A DNA stretch of 64,000 bases from Nocardia jinanensis (lineage in GTDB: Bacteria > Actinomycetota > Actinomycetes > Mycobacteriales > Mycobacteriaceae): positions 434,001-498,000 of the forward strand of contig NZ_BMMH01000001.1 of the NCBI RefSeq assembly GCF_014645735.1, written 5' to 3'. The translations under genes and the position numbers were made by a program. Each line of letters starts with the position of its first letter. Positions within the stretch are counted from its first letter, which is position 1. Below the pieces are notes generated by a model. It saw only the letters and a program-made list of their open reading frames with translations. It had not been told where the DNA came from and ran no database searches. Below, piece by piece: positions 16,777-24,726 of the stretch.

Positions 16777-17973
16777 TTACGGCACCCGCAACTGCGTCGA
16801 CGCGTCGACGCCCAGCCGTCGTTCGAAGCCCTCTGGGATCACGATGTCGGACCGGTCCAGCTCGGTGACACTGGTCTTGCGCAGCCCGAGCAGCGCGGAA
16901 TCGATCCCGCCGCGCAGGATGTCCAGCACGTTCTCCACGCCGGCCTGCCCGTTCGCTGCCAGACCCCACAGGTACGCGCGGCCGATCATGACCGCCCGCG
17001 CACCCAGCGCCACGGCTTTGACCACATCGCTGCCGCGGCGGATTCCACCGTCGAGCAGGATCTCGATCTCATGGCCCACCGCGTCGGCGACCACCGGCAG
17101 GGCACGGATGGAGGCCGGGGTGCCGTCGAGGTTGTTACCGCCGTGATTGGACACCGAGATGGCGGCCACACCGGCGTCGACCGCGCGCCGCGCGTCGTCC
17201 ACCCGCATCACACCTTTGAGCATCACCGGCCCGTCCCACTGTTCACAGACCCAGGCCACATCGGCCCAGTCCGGCGGCGGCGTACCCATCCATTCACCGT
17301 AGGCACCGAAGAAGCCCGGAGCCGGTGCCTCCCCCAGTGCCATATTGGGCGCGGTGAGATCGGGCAGTGAGCCCGACTTCAGGTAGGTGGTCAGCCAGCG
17401 CGGTTTGGCGATCACCTGCGGCGCGAAGCTCGCCATCGTCTTCAGATCCAGTTTCTCCGGGATCGACGGACTGCCCCAATCACGGCCGTGCGAGAACGAC
17501 CAGTCCAGGGTGAGGATCAAACCCACCGCGCCCGCGGCCTCGGCCCGCGCCATCCGCCCGGCGATATCGTCCTTGCTCCCGCACCAGTACAGCTGGAAGA
17601 ACGTGGCGGGGTTGGCGGCGACGACCTCCTCCACGGGTTTGCTGGCGAACGACGAGAGCCCCATCGCCGTCCCACGGGCCGCGGCGGCGCGGGCCACGGC
17701 GACCTCACCGTCGGGGTGTACGGCCTGGACGCCGGTCGGCGAGATGATCACCGGCATCGAGATCTGCTGACCCAGCACTGTGGTCGACTGGTCCCGTTCG
17801 CCGATGGGCCCGGCGACGTGCGGGGCGAAACCGAGCTCACCGAAGGCGGCTTGGTTGTCGTCGATGGTCAGGCCGCGTTCCGAGCCGGCGACCAGGGCGC
17901 CGTATACCGATTTCGGCAGCCGTTTCTTCGCGCGCCGGTGCGCTTCGGCGACGGTTTCGAACCACGGATTCAT
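16777..17973 (-). CDS. mftD: Pre-mycofactocin synthase, FMN-dependent (MftD)
   Basis: A 398-aa FMN enzyme of the L-lactate dehydrogenase / alpha-hydroxyacid oxidase fold. MftD oxidatively deaminates the AHDP intermediate of mycofactocin to the redox-active pre-mycofactocin. Distinctive MftD stretches are present: RRAKKRLPKSVYGALVAGSE near the N-terminus, FFGAYGEWMGTPPP, VSNHGGNNLDGTP (catalytic His), and LDGGIRRGSDVVKA with GRAYLWGL at the flavin phosphate site. I chose the ATG at 17973 because GGAAAGGATC precedes it; it overlaps the mftE stop by 4 nt (ATGA), so the two are translationally coupled. mftA, mftB and mftC are not nearby. Confidence 0.88.
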   Translation of the reverse strand: MNPWFETVAEAHRRAKKRLPKSVYGALVAGSERGLTIDDNQAAFGELGFAPHVAGPIGERDQSTTVLGQQISMPVIISPTGVQAVHPDGEVAVARAAAARGTAMGLSSFASKPVEEVVAANPATFFQLYWCGSKDDIAGRMARAEAAGAVGLILTLDWSFSHGRDWGSPSIPEKLDLKTMASFAPQVIAKPRWLTTYLKSGSLPDLTAPNMALGEAPAPGFFGAYGEWMGTPPPDWADVAWVCEQWDGPVMLKGVMRVDDARRAVDAGVAAISVSNHGGNNLDGTPASIRALPVVADAVGHEIEILLDGGIRRGSDVVKAVALGARAVMIGRAYLWGLAANGQAGVENVLDILRGGIDSALLGLRKTSVTELDRSDIVIPEGFERRLGVDASTQLRVP

Positions 17974-18671
17974 GGTCGGATCCTTTCCACTGGTTCCGGC
18001 CACCACTGCCGGATCTGTTCGGACAACTGGGAGATGAGGCACTCGAGCAGCCGCGCCCCCGCGGCGGCGGTGGCACCGACGGGATCGCCGAGGATCCCGT
18101 TGGCGCTGACCGCCCGCACCCCACCTTCCCGCAGCTCTGGCAGGATTTCGGCCAGCGGACGGGTATTTCCCGGCTCGATGCGCCCGATGCGCACCCGATC
18201 CGGCGAAAGCGCCAGCTGGAGGGAGGTTTCGGTGCGTCCCGCGTGCGCGTCACCGTCATACCGCGGCAGGTACAGGCGGATATCGCGGGATTCGCCGCGC
18301 AGCCGGGTGACCGCGCGGCGCAGCGGCTCGACATTGCCACCGTGGCCGTTGATCACGACAACGCGCTCGAAGGTTTCGGTGGCCGAGCGGCACAGTTCGA
18401 CGATCACCAGTTCGAGCGCCTCCTGGCCGATCGAGAGGGTCCCCGGGAAGCCGGCGTGCTCACCGCTGGCGCCGTAGGCGAGGGCGGGAGCCACCACGAC
18501 TTCCGGGAATCGGGCGGCCAACCCGGCGGACAGCGCGACAGCCAGGTCGGTATCGGTCGACAGCGGCAGCTGCGGACCGTGCTGCTCGGTCGATCCCACC
18601 GGCACGGCCAGCACCGGGCGGGCAGCCCGCAGAGCACCCACTTCGGGCCATGTGAGGTCCGACACCATCAT
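17970..18671 (-). CDS. mftE: Mycofactocin peptidase, creatininase family (MftE)
   Basis: A 233-aa metallopeptidase that, in the mycofactocin pathway, releases the C-terminal Val-Tyr-derived AHDP from the modified precursor peptide. Creatininase-family metal motifs are complete: GSTEQHGPQLPLSTDT (metal-binding Glu, His and Asp) and NGHGGN. GDAHAGRTETS, GNTRPL and SANGILGDPVGA are the forms seen in MftE rather than true creatininases. Two tandem ATGs (18671, 18668) are possible starts. Its gene is first in an operon with mftD and divergent from mftR, sharing a palindromic operator candidate. Confidence 0.87.
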   Translation of the reverse strand: MMVSDLTWPEVGALRAARPVLAVPVGSTEQHGPQLPLSTDTDLAVALSAGLAARFPEVVVAPALAYGASGEHAGFPGTLSIGQEALELVIVELCRSATETFERVVVINGHGGNVEPLRRAVTRLRGESRDIRLYLPRYDGDAHAGRTETSLQLALSPDRVRIGRIEPGNTRPLAEILPELREGGVRAVSANGILGDPVGATAAAGARLLECLISQLSEQIRQWWPEPVERIRP

Positions 18672-18680
18672 GCCGCGACA

Positions 18681-18702
18681 TTAACGTCAGCGACTGACAT
18701 AA
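18681..18702. promoter_or_regulatory. Palindromic operator candidate for MftR
   Basis: GTCAG-CGA-CTGAC (13 bp, perfect arms) is extended by TTA and TAA at the ends. It lies 10 bp upstream of the mftE start in the divergent mftE-mftR intergenic region, a position suited to a TetR-family repressor acting on mftED. Confidence 0.5.
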
Positions 18703-18813
18703 TCAAGGGCGTGGGCGTCCCGGCACGCAGCGCGAGGACATCGAAGGCATGGGTCCGAAAGAATTAAGGGGCCCCGAACCACACGACGCCGGAGGCGGCG
18801 CCAAAATTACAGC

Positions 18814-19431
18814 GTGACGGCACAGCATTCCCGGGGTCGGCCCCGCGGAACCACCAAGCGCGAACTGGAACTGATCGCCATGCGGTTGTTCAGTGAGCAG
18901 GGTTTCGACGAGACCACCGTCGAACAGATCGCGACCGCCGCGGGGATCAGCGGGCGGACCTTCTTCCGCTATTTCCCGGGTAAGGCGGAGGTGCTCTGGT
19001 ATTCGTTCGACGACGAGGTGACCGCGTTGCGGGCCGCGTTCGCGACCGTGCCCGACGCCGAGCCGATGATGGCGGCGGTGCGTCGGGTGGTGGTGAACGC
19101 CAACCGATACCGCGCCGAGGATGTGCCGGAACTACGGACCCGGATGAAGCTGGTGACCTCCGTCCCCGCGCTGGCCGCCACCGCCGGTACCCACTACGAC
19201 GCGTGGGAGCGGGCAGTCGGTGAGTTCGCGGCCTCCCGCCTGGGCGAGCCCACCGACACCCTCATCCCGATGGCGGTGGGACGATCCACCCTCGCCGCTT
19301 CCCGCGCCGCCTTCGACGCCTGGCTGGCCCGCGCCGACGCCGATCTGACCGTGTATCTGGATCGCGCGCTGGCGGCGCTGGAGCGGGGTTTCGCGACTCC
19401 GGACGCGAATCAGATCACATCCGCCCCATGA
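18814..19431 (+). CDS. mftR: TetR-family regulator of mycofactocin genes (MftR)
   Basis: A 205-aa repressor. The N-terminal TetR helix-turn-helix (about 8-55) ends in GISGRTFFRYFPGKAEV, the recognition-helix form typical of MftR proteins. The C-terminal ligand domain contains RTRMKLVTSVPALAA and YDAWERAVGEF. From published work on mycobacterial MftR I expect acyl-CoA thioesters as ligands; this is not visible here. The start is GTG at 18814. It is divergent from mftE. Its stop overlaps an ATG at 19428 in the next frame. Confidence 0.85.
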   Translation: MTAQHSRGRPRGTTKRELELIAMRLFSEQGFDETTVEQIATAAGISGRTFFRYFPGKAEVLWYSFDDEVTALRAAFATVPDAEPMMAAVRRVVVNANRYRAEDVPELRTRMKLVTSVPALAATAGTHYDAWERAVGEFAASRLGEPTDTLIPMAVGRSTLAASRAAFDAWLARADADLTVYLDRALAALERGFATPDANQITSAP

Positions 19432-19547
19432 ACTGGACCGGGAGGTTTCAGCGGCGGCTCCGGAGGGGTATGACTAGGCTCGGTATCGGCACGACCGCCG
19501 AAGTAACTACGATGTACCGGACCGCCGTCGAAAGGGGCACAAGTCAC

Positions 19548-20447
19548 ATGTCCGAGGTGTCCACGAGCTTTTCGGCGGACTCACTGGCCCGGCCCGTCGA
19601 CAAACTGTTGCCACAGCTCGTCGAGCACCTGCGCCAGAACCGCACAGCACTCCGCGAGGAATGGGCTCGACGTATCAGCGAGGCGCGACTGCTGACCGCG
19701 ATGACGCCGGAGGAGGTCTTCTCCGAAGCGACCTCCACGTACGACTACTACGTGGAAGTACTGGAGACCGGCAGCGTCGAAGCGCTGCAGGCTTACGCGC
19801 GCGATCTCTCGGAGCGCATCATCCCGAGAGGAGTCGAGACCGACGAGATCCTCGGCATGGTGCTGCTGTTGCGGGACGTACTGGCCCGCTCACTGTTCGA
19901 GAAGTACCAATCCAACTTCGAGTTACTCAACGCCGTCCTCGATGCCTACGAACCCGCGGCGAATCGGATCGCCAACACGGTGGGCGTTTCCTTCGTCCAG
20001 GAGCGCGAGCGCGTCATCCGGCAGCAGCAGGAAGCGATCCGTGAGCTGTCCACCCCGGTGCTCCAGGTCCGCGAACAGCTGCTGATCCTGCCCATGATCG
20101 GGGTGCTGGACAGCCAGCGAGCCCGCCAGCTCACCGAACAGTTGCTGAGGGCGATACGGAACAACCGCGCCAAGGTCGTGGTCATCGATATCACCGGTGT
20201 GCCCGATATCGACTCCACCGTGGCGAACCACCTGGTGCAGACCGTGGACGCCTCCGGATTGATGGGCGCGAGCGTCATCATGACCGGCCTGTCCTCCGAT
20301 ATCGCGCTGACGCTGGTCACCATCGGCCTGGACCTGTCGAAGGTGAACGCGGTCGGTGACCTGCAGGGCGGTATCGAAGAAGCGGAACGGTTGCTGGGCT
20401 ACGAAGTGTCCCGCGCAACCGACCGCAACGAACGCGATTCGCGTTAA
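19548..20447 (+). CDS. RsbR-like stressosome sensor with STAS domain
   Basis: A 299-aa cytoplasmic protein. The N-terminal half (about 15-165) is the helical RsbR domain (LRQNRTALREEWARRI is its usual start); the C-terminal half (about 180-290) is a STAS domain with VVVIDITGVPDIDSTVANHL. The Thr/Ser residues in this segment correspond to the ones phosphorylated by RsbT in RsbR co-antagonists. With RsbS it would form the stressosome core that captures the kinase RsbT. I chose the ATG at 19548; an upstream ATG at 19512, and one at 19428 overlapping mftR, are possible but add non-conserved residues. It is first of six co-directional signalling genes. Confidence 0.85.
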   Translation: MSEVSTSFSADSLARPVDKLLPQLVEHLRQNRTALREEWARRISEARLLTAMTPEEVFSEATSTYDYYVEVLETGSVEALQAYARDLSERIIPRGVETDEILGMVLLLRDVLARSLFEKYQSNFELLNAVLDAYEPAANRIANTVGVSFVQERERVIRQQQEAIRELSTPVLQVREQLLILPMIGVLDSQRARQLTEQLLRAIRNNRAKVVVIDITGVPDIDSTVANHLVQTVDASGLMGASVIMTGLSSDIALTLVTIGLDLSKVNAVGDLQGGIEEAERLLGYEVSRATDRNERDSR

Positions 20448-20459
20448 GCCGGAACAGAC

Positions 20460-20852
20460 ATGCCGGTACCGATACTCAAACAGGGTACGTATCTGATCGC
20501 ATCAGTGCAGTCGGCGCTGACCGACGCCGACACCGAGCGACTACAGGACGACTTGATGAACCAGGTCAGCAAGTATCGTGCACAGGGAATCATCGTGGAC
20601 GTTACTGCTATCGATGTGATGGATTCGTTTGCCGCCAGATCATTGCGGACGATCGCCCATATGACGCAGCTGCGTGGTGCGGAAACCGTTATTGTCGGTC
20701 TACAGCCCGAGGTCGCCTTCGCTATGGTGCAACTCGGCCTCACCTTCGAGGATATGCACACAGCTCTGGACCTCGAGGAGGGCTTGGCTTGGCTGAACCG
20801 AAAGGCTTCGGCCCGGCACCAGCGCCGGGATGGTCGTGGCAGTGGCCGCTGA
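20460..20852 (+). CDS. RsbS-like stressosome scaffold (single STAS domain)
   Basis: A 130-aa STAS-only protein starting MPVPILKQGTYLIASVQSAL, the usual beginning of RsbS. The phosphorylation-site Ser lies in IDVMDSFAARSL. It would sequester RsbT together with RsbR and release it after phosphorylation. The gene follows rsbR by 12 bp and its end overlaps the kinase gene by 23 bp, so the three are translationally linked. Confidence 0.88.
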   Translation: MPVPILKQGTYLIASVQSALTDADTERLQDDLMNQVSKYRAQGIIVDVTAIDVMDSFAARSLRTIAHMTQLRGAETVIVGLQPEVAFAMVQLGLTFEDMHTALDLEEGLAWLNRKASARHQRRDGRGSGR

Positions 20853-21255
20853 CCAGGTGGTAATCGTGGTCACGATGTCGAACGATATCGTGACCGCGCG
20901 CCAGGCCGGGCGGGACCTCGCGGAGGAGCTCGGCTTCACGCTCACCGACCGAACCATGATCTCCACAGCGATCTCCGAGGTCGCACGGAATATCACCAGT
21001 TACGCCAACAGCGGCGAGATCCGACTGCAAGTAGCTGAGCGCGACGGCCGTCGCGCTCTCGTCGTCCAGGCCAAGGACCAGGGTCCGGGGATCATCGATA
21101 TCGCCCGGGCCATGGAGGACGGCTATTCGACCGGTCTGGGCCTGGGCCTGGGCCTGCCCGGCGCGAAACGGCTGATGGACGGTATGGCCATCGAATCCGC
21201 GCCCGGCCGGGGCACATTGGTGGAGATGTGGAAGTGGGTACCGCACGGTGCATGA
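20830..21255 (+). CDS. RsbT-like serine/threonine protein kinase (HATPase_c)
   Basis: A 141-aa GHKL-type kinase. The N box (ISTAISEVARNITSYA) and G1 box (VQAKDQGPGI) are clear, followed by the glycine-rich lid (GLGLGLGLPGAKRLMD) and a G2 region with GRGT. It would phosphorylate RsbS and RsbR and, when released, activate a PP2C phosphatase. The N-terminus may start at 20830 (ATG) or a few codons later; all starts overlap the end of rsbS. Confidence 0.9.
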   Translation: MVVAVAADQVVIVVTMSNDIVTARQAGRDLAEELGFTLTDRTMISTAISEVARNITSYANSGEIRLQVAERDGRRALVVQAKDQGPGIIDIARAMEDGYSTGLGLGLGLPGAKRLMDGMAIESAPGRGTLVEMWKWVPHGA

Positions 21256-21892
21256 GGACGGGTTCATCGGCCGGATCGAATGGGCGATGGCCGGCCGCCC
21301 CCTCCCCGGGCAGGATGTGTCGGGGGACCGGTGCCTCGTCTTGGACCTCGGCACCGGCGCCGGATTGTTCGCGGTACTCGACGGTCTCGGTCACGGCGCG
21401 GCGGCCGCCGAGGCGGTGGACCGCGCGACCCGGGTACTCGCCGAGAACCGCACCGAACCGCTGGATGTGCTGATGGTGCTGTGCCATCGGGCCATGTCCG
21501 ATACTCGCGGTGCCGCGGTCACCTTGGCTTTGTTCGGCGCGGAGGAAACGCAATGGCTCAGTGTCGGCAATGTCGAATCGCATGTACTCACCGCGAGTCC
21601 CACCGGCCCCCAGGTCAGCGCGACCGTCCTGCAGAGCGGGGGCATCGTGGGCTATCGGCTGCCGGCGCTGTTGCAGCCGCAGACCGTGCCGGTCCGGCCG
21701 GGCGATCTGCTGCTGATGTCCACCGACGGGGTGGAAATGGAACCCGGCCAGGGTGTCGACCTCGCGAAATCGACCGCGGAGATCGTGCAGGAACTGCTGA
21801 ACCGGCACGCCAAGGACACCGACGACGCCCTGGTGCTCGCGGCCAGGGTGCGCGGCGTCTCGAACGGAATCACCCAGCGGGAAGTGTCGTGA
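21248..21892 (+). CDS. RsbX-like PP2C phosphatase (SpoIIE family)
   Basis: A 214-aa single-domain PP2C phosphatase. Metal-site motifs are present as SGDRCLVLDLGTGAGLFAVLDGLGHG (read across about residues 25-50), LLLMSTDGVE near 155 and a late TDDALVLAAR. In stressosome operons such a protein (RsbX) dephosphorylates RsbS/RsbR and resets the system. The GTG start overlaps the rsbT stop by 8 bp. Confidence 0.85.
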   Translation: MHEDGFIGRIEWAMAGRPLPGQDVSGDRCLVLDLGTGAGLFAVLDGLGHGAAAAEAVDRATRVLAENRTEPLDVLMVLCHRAMSDTRGAAVTLALFGAEETQWLSVGNVESHVLTASPTGPQVSATVLQSGGIVGYRLPALLQPQTVPVRPGDLLLMSTDGVEMEPGQGVDLAKSTAEIVQELLNRHAKDTDDALVLAARVRGVSNGITQREVS

Positions 21893-21908
21893 TCCGGCGA
21901 GGCCGGCG

Positions 21909-24266
21909 ATGAGCGCGGTGCTCACCGCGTTCCTCGACGCCTACGCCGACGCGCTGCGCCGCCACCTCGACGCGCCCGAAGGTGACGGCCTGGCCGAGGG
22001 CCACGAATTGGGCCGCCGGGCCCTGGTCGAGGGCATCAGCCTGCTCGATCTCACCGAGCACCACTTCCGAGTGGTGAAACAGGTGCAGTCCGAGGCCGCC
22101 GCTGCCGAGATCTCCCCCGGCGCCACGGTCACGGCCGCGCCGCAGGGTAGCTACCTTCCGGAGAACCCTCTCCCGGAGAACGCGCTGGAATTCCTGCTGC
22201 AGACGTTGATCACGCTGGATGTCGCGACCCGCGGTTACCTCGACGGCACCCGCCGGTACGAACAGCAGCGTTCCCGCGCCGACGATCTCGCCGGCCGCGA
22301 CGAATTCCGCACCGCGCTCGTCGAATCGCTACAGGACGGGTTCTTCGTCGCCGACGCGCGCGGCAGCATCATCGAGGTGAACAAGGCGTTCGGGGAACTC
22401 ACCGGTTACGGTGCGGCGGGGGTGCCCTATCCGCTACCGCATCCGTGGGCGATCCCGGAGGGCCCCCGCTACCCGGATCTGGGCACCGAGGCCTCCCGTT
22501 TCGTGGTCCCGGTCCAGCACCGCGACGGCCGCCGCCGCTGGGTCGCGGTGAGCACCAGTGCGCTGGTGAAACCCGACGGCGAGGAAAACATCTTCGTCGG
22601 CACCGTCCGTGATGTCACCGCCGAACACGACGCCCAGGCCCGTGATCAGGCCGCCAACCGGCTGGCCACCGCGCTCGCCGCGGCGACCACGGTGGCCGAG
22701 GTGCTCGAAGTGGGTCTGGACGAGTTGCGGCGCACAGTGGGCGCGGAGACCGCGGTGGTGGCGGTATGGGCCGGCCTCACCGCACCCGAGGTCTACGTTT
22801 CCGGCACTCCCCCGGTCGCCGCGGCCGAAAACCGGCTCGAACCCGCGACAGAAGCCATTCTGGAACGCGCGCGCCTGCGGCCCGGCCGCACGCTCATCGC
22901 CGTTCCGGAGGGCGCGGGCAGCGCCCAGGGCATCGTCGCGCCGCTCGGCGAGAAGAGCGATGCCGCGCTGTGGCTGCGCTTCGCCGTCCCCAGGGTGGTC
23001 GACGCCGCCGATTGGACACTGTTCTCGCTGCTCATCGGGCATCTGAGCCTGGCCGTCCAGCGGTCCCGCAACTTCGATCAGGCACGTTCCACTTCGCTGA
23101 CCTTGCAGCGCGCCATGCTCGGGCCCATCGAGCTCCCGCCGCGGTTCTCGGTGCACTACGAACCGGCGCTGCCGCCGCTCGAGATCGGCGGCGACTGGTA
23201 CGACGTGGTACCGCTGCCCGACGGCACCATCGGAGTGGTGGTCGGCGACTGCGTGGGCCGCGGTCTGTCCGCGGCCGTGGTGATGGGCCAGTTGCGCACG
23301 GCCGCCCGCGCACTGCTGCTGCGCGGTGCCGGACCCGCCCAGTTGCTCACCGAACTCGACCCGGTGGCGGCGCGGATCCCCGGGGCCTTGTGCACCACGG
23401 TATGCGCGGCGGTACTCGATCCGGTGCGCGGATTGGTGCGGTACAGCAACGCGGGACATATGCCACCCATCCTCGCCGATGTGGACAAGGCCGGACGCAT
23501 GCTGGAGGGCGGCCGGTCGGTGCCGCTGGCAACGTTCGAGACCGCCCGCCGCCCGGAGGCCACCACCCCGCTGCCACCCGGTGCGACCCTGGTGCTGTTC
23601 ACCGACGGCCTGGTGGAACGCCGCGGTGAAGATATCGACGAGAGTTTCGCGAAGATCGCGACCATCCTGGCCGATACCGCCGAGCGACTACCCCGTCAGG
23701 TCGCCGATTCGGTGCTGTCGGCGCTGCGACCCGACGGCGGCTACGACGACGATATCGCCATGGTGGTCTATCGGCAGCCGCCCGCGCCGCTGCGCCTGGA
23801 TGTACCGGCCCGGCCGGACCGGCTGGCCATGCTGCGCCGTACGCTGACAGCGTGGCTGTCGTCCGCGGCGGTACCGCACCACCTGACCTCGGATCTGGTC
23901 GCCGCCACCAACGAGGCGTGCAGCAACAGTATCGAGCACGCTTACCGAAACGGTGGCGGTGAAGCCGAACGGGTGGTGCTCACCGCCGAATGTGTCGGCG
24001 ACCGGGTGGTCATCGAGACCACCGATACCGGGACCTGGCGTCCGCGTCCGGCCGATCCGGGACCGCGCGGTCGCGGAATCGATATGATGCGGGCACTGAC
24101 CGAAGAACTCGAAATAGATCACCAGCTGGGACCCGGAACCCGGGTACGGATGTCGGTGACGCTTCCGGCGATCACGTTCCCGGTGGCCAGCGCCCTGCGC
24201 GGGACGGCGAACCGGTCCGGCGGGGCTACGATGCAGCGAGATCGAGAGACTCATGGCAGATTGTGA
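21909..24266 (+). CDS. Multidomain regulator: RsbU-N, PAS, GAF, PP2C phosphatase and RsbW-like kinase domain
   Basis: A 785-aa cytoplasmic signalling protein. In order: an RsbU_N-like helical domain (about 1-80, with GRRALVEGISLLDLTEHHF), a PAS domain (about 130-235, FFVADARGSIIEVNKAFGELTG), a GAF-like domain (about 245-385), a SpoIIE/PP2C domain (about 400-620, EIGGDWYDVVPLPDG, AVVMGQLRTAARAL, LFTDGLVERRGEDID, YDDDIAMVVYR), and a C-terminal RsbW-like HATPase (about 630-760, ATNEACSNSIEHAYRNGGG, ETTDTGTWRPRP, GRGIDMM). Phosphatase and kinase activities that are separate in Bacillus lie on one chain. It probably is the output phosphatase switched on by RsbT. Confidence 0.88.
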   Translation: MSAVLTAFLDAYADALRRHLDAPEGDGLAEGHELGRRALVEGISLLDLTEHHFRVVKQVQSEAAAAEISPGATVTAAPQGSYLPENPLPENALEFLLQTLITLDVATRGYLDGTRRYEQQRSRADDLAGRDEFRTALVESLQDGFFVADARGSIIEVNKAFGELTGYGAAGVPYPLPHPWAIPEGPRYPDLGTEASRFVVPVQHRDGRRRWVAVSTSALVKPDGEENIFVGTVRDVTAEHDAQARDQAANRLATALAAATTVAEVLEVGLDELRRTVGAETAVVAVWAGLTAPEVYVSGTPPVAAAENRLEPATEAILERARLRPGRTLIAVPEGAGSAQGIVAPLGEKSDAALWLRFAVPRVVDAADWTLFSLLIGHLSLAVQRSRNFDQARSTSLTLQRAMLGPIELPPRFSVHYEPALPPLEIGGDWYDVVPLPDGTIGVVVGDCVGRGLSAAVVMGQLRTAARALLLRGAGPAQLLTELDPVAARIPGALCTTVCAAVLDPVRGLVRYSNAGHMPPILADVDKAGRMLEGGRSVPLATFETARRPEATTPLPPGATLVLFTDGLVERRGEDIDESFAKIATILADTAERLPRQVADSVLSALRPDGGYDDDIAMVVYRQPPAPLRLDVPARPDRLAMLRRTLTAWLSSAAVPHHLTSDLVAATNEACSNSIEHAYRNGGGEAERVVLTAECVGDRVVIETTDTGTWRPRPADPGPRGRGIDMMRALTEELEIDHQLGPGTRVRMSVTLPAITFPVASALRGTANRSGGATMQRDRETHGRL

Positions 24267-24648
24267 AGATGTGACCAACACTCCTCCAGACGCGAATCTC
24301 ACGGATACGATGACGACCTCGTTCGCCGACCACGACGGCGTCACAGTGCTCACGGTTACCGGGGAGGTCGACCTCGCGACGGCCCCTGCCCTGGAGACCG
24401 CGATCGATGCGGCTCTCGATGCCGATCCGGCCGGTCTGGTCGTCGACCTGGCCGCGGTGAGTTTCCTGGCGTCGGCCGGGATGGCCGCGCTGGTCGCCGC
24501 GTATCAGCGGGCCGGCGACAAAACCACGATCGCGTTGGTGGCCGACGGACCGGCCACCAGCCGTCAGCTGAAGATGACGGCGCTGGACCAGGTCTTCGCC
24601 CTACACACCACCCTGGACGCCGCCTTGGCGAGCTTCCGGGCGGGCTGA
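24253..24648 (+). CDS. RsbV-like anti-sigma factor antagonist (STAS)
   Basis: A 131-aa STAS protein. GEVDLATAPALETAIDAAL and VVDLAAVSFLASAGMAALVAAY are the conserved segments; the Ser of LASAGM is the expected phosphorylation site. It would be the substrate of the preceding multidomain protein and release a sigma factor from its anti-sigma factor when dephosphorylated. The ATG at 24253 overlaps the previous gene by 14 bp; later starts at 24271 (GTG) and 24310 (ATG) are possible. No sigma factor or separate anti-sigma gene follows. Confidence 0.87.
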   Translation: MADCEDVTNTPPDANLTDTMTTSFADHDGVTVLTVTGEVDLATAPALETAIDAALDADPAGLVVDLAAVSFLASAGMAALVAAYQRAGDKTTIALVADGPATSRQLKMTALDQVFALHTTLDAALASFRAG

Positions 24649-24665
24649 GCCGCACGCTCCGGCAA

Positions 24666-24709
24666 CCGGGCCGGTCCGGCGCGACGATCGTTGCGCCGGA
24701 CCGGCCCGG
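24666..24709. terminator. Strong bidirectional terminator
   Basis: A perfect 17-bp GC stem (24666-24682 with 24693-24709) surrounds a 10-nt loop that itself contains ACGATCGT. It lies between the convergent rsbV-like and F420-type oxidoreductase genes. Confidence 0.75.
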
Positions 24710-24726
24710 GCGTATCCGGCCGTGTC

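Noticed and set aside
16675..17370. A 231-codon plus-strand frame opposite mftD
   Set aside because: Antisense shadow; the mftD reading has full family motifs.
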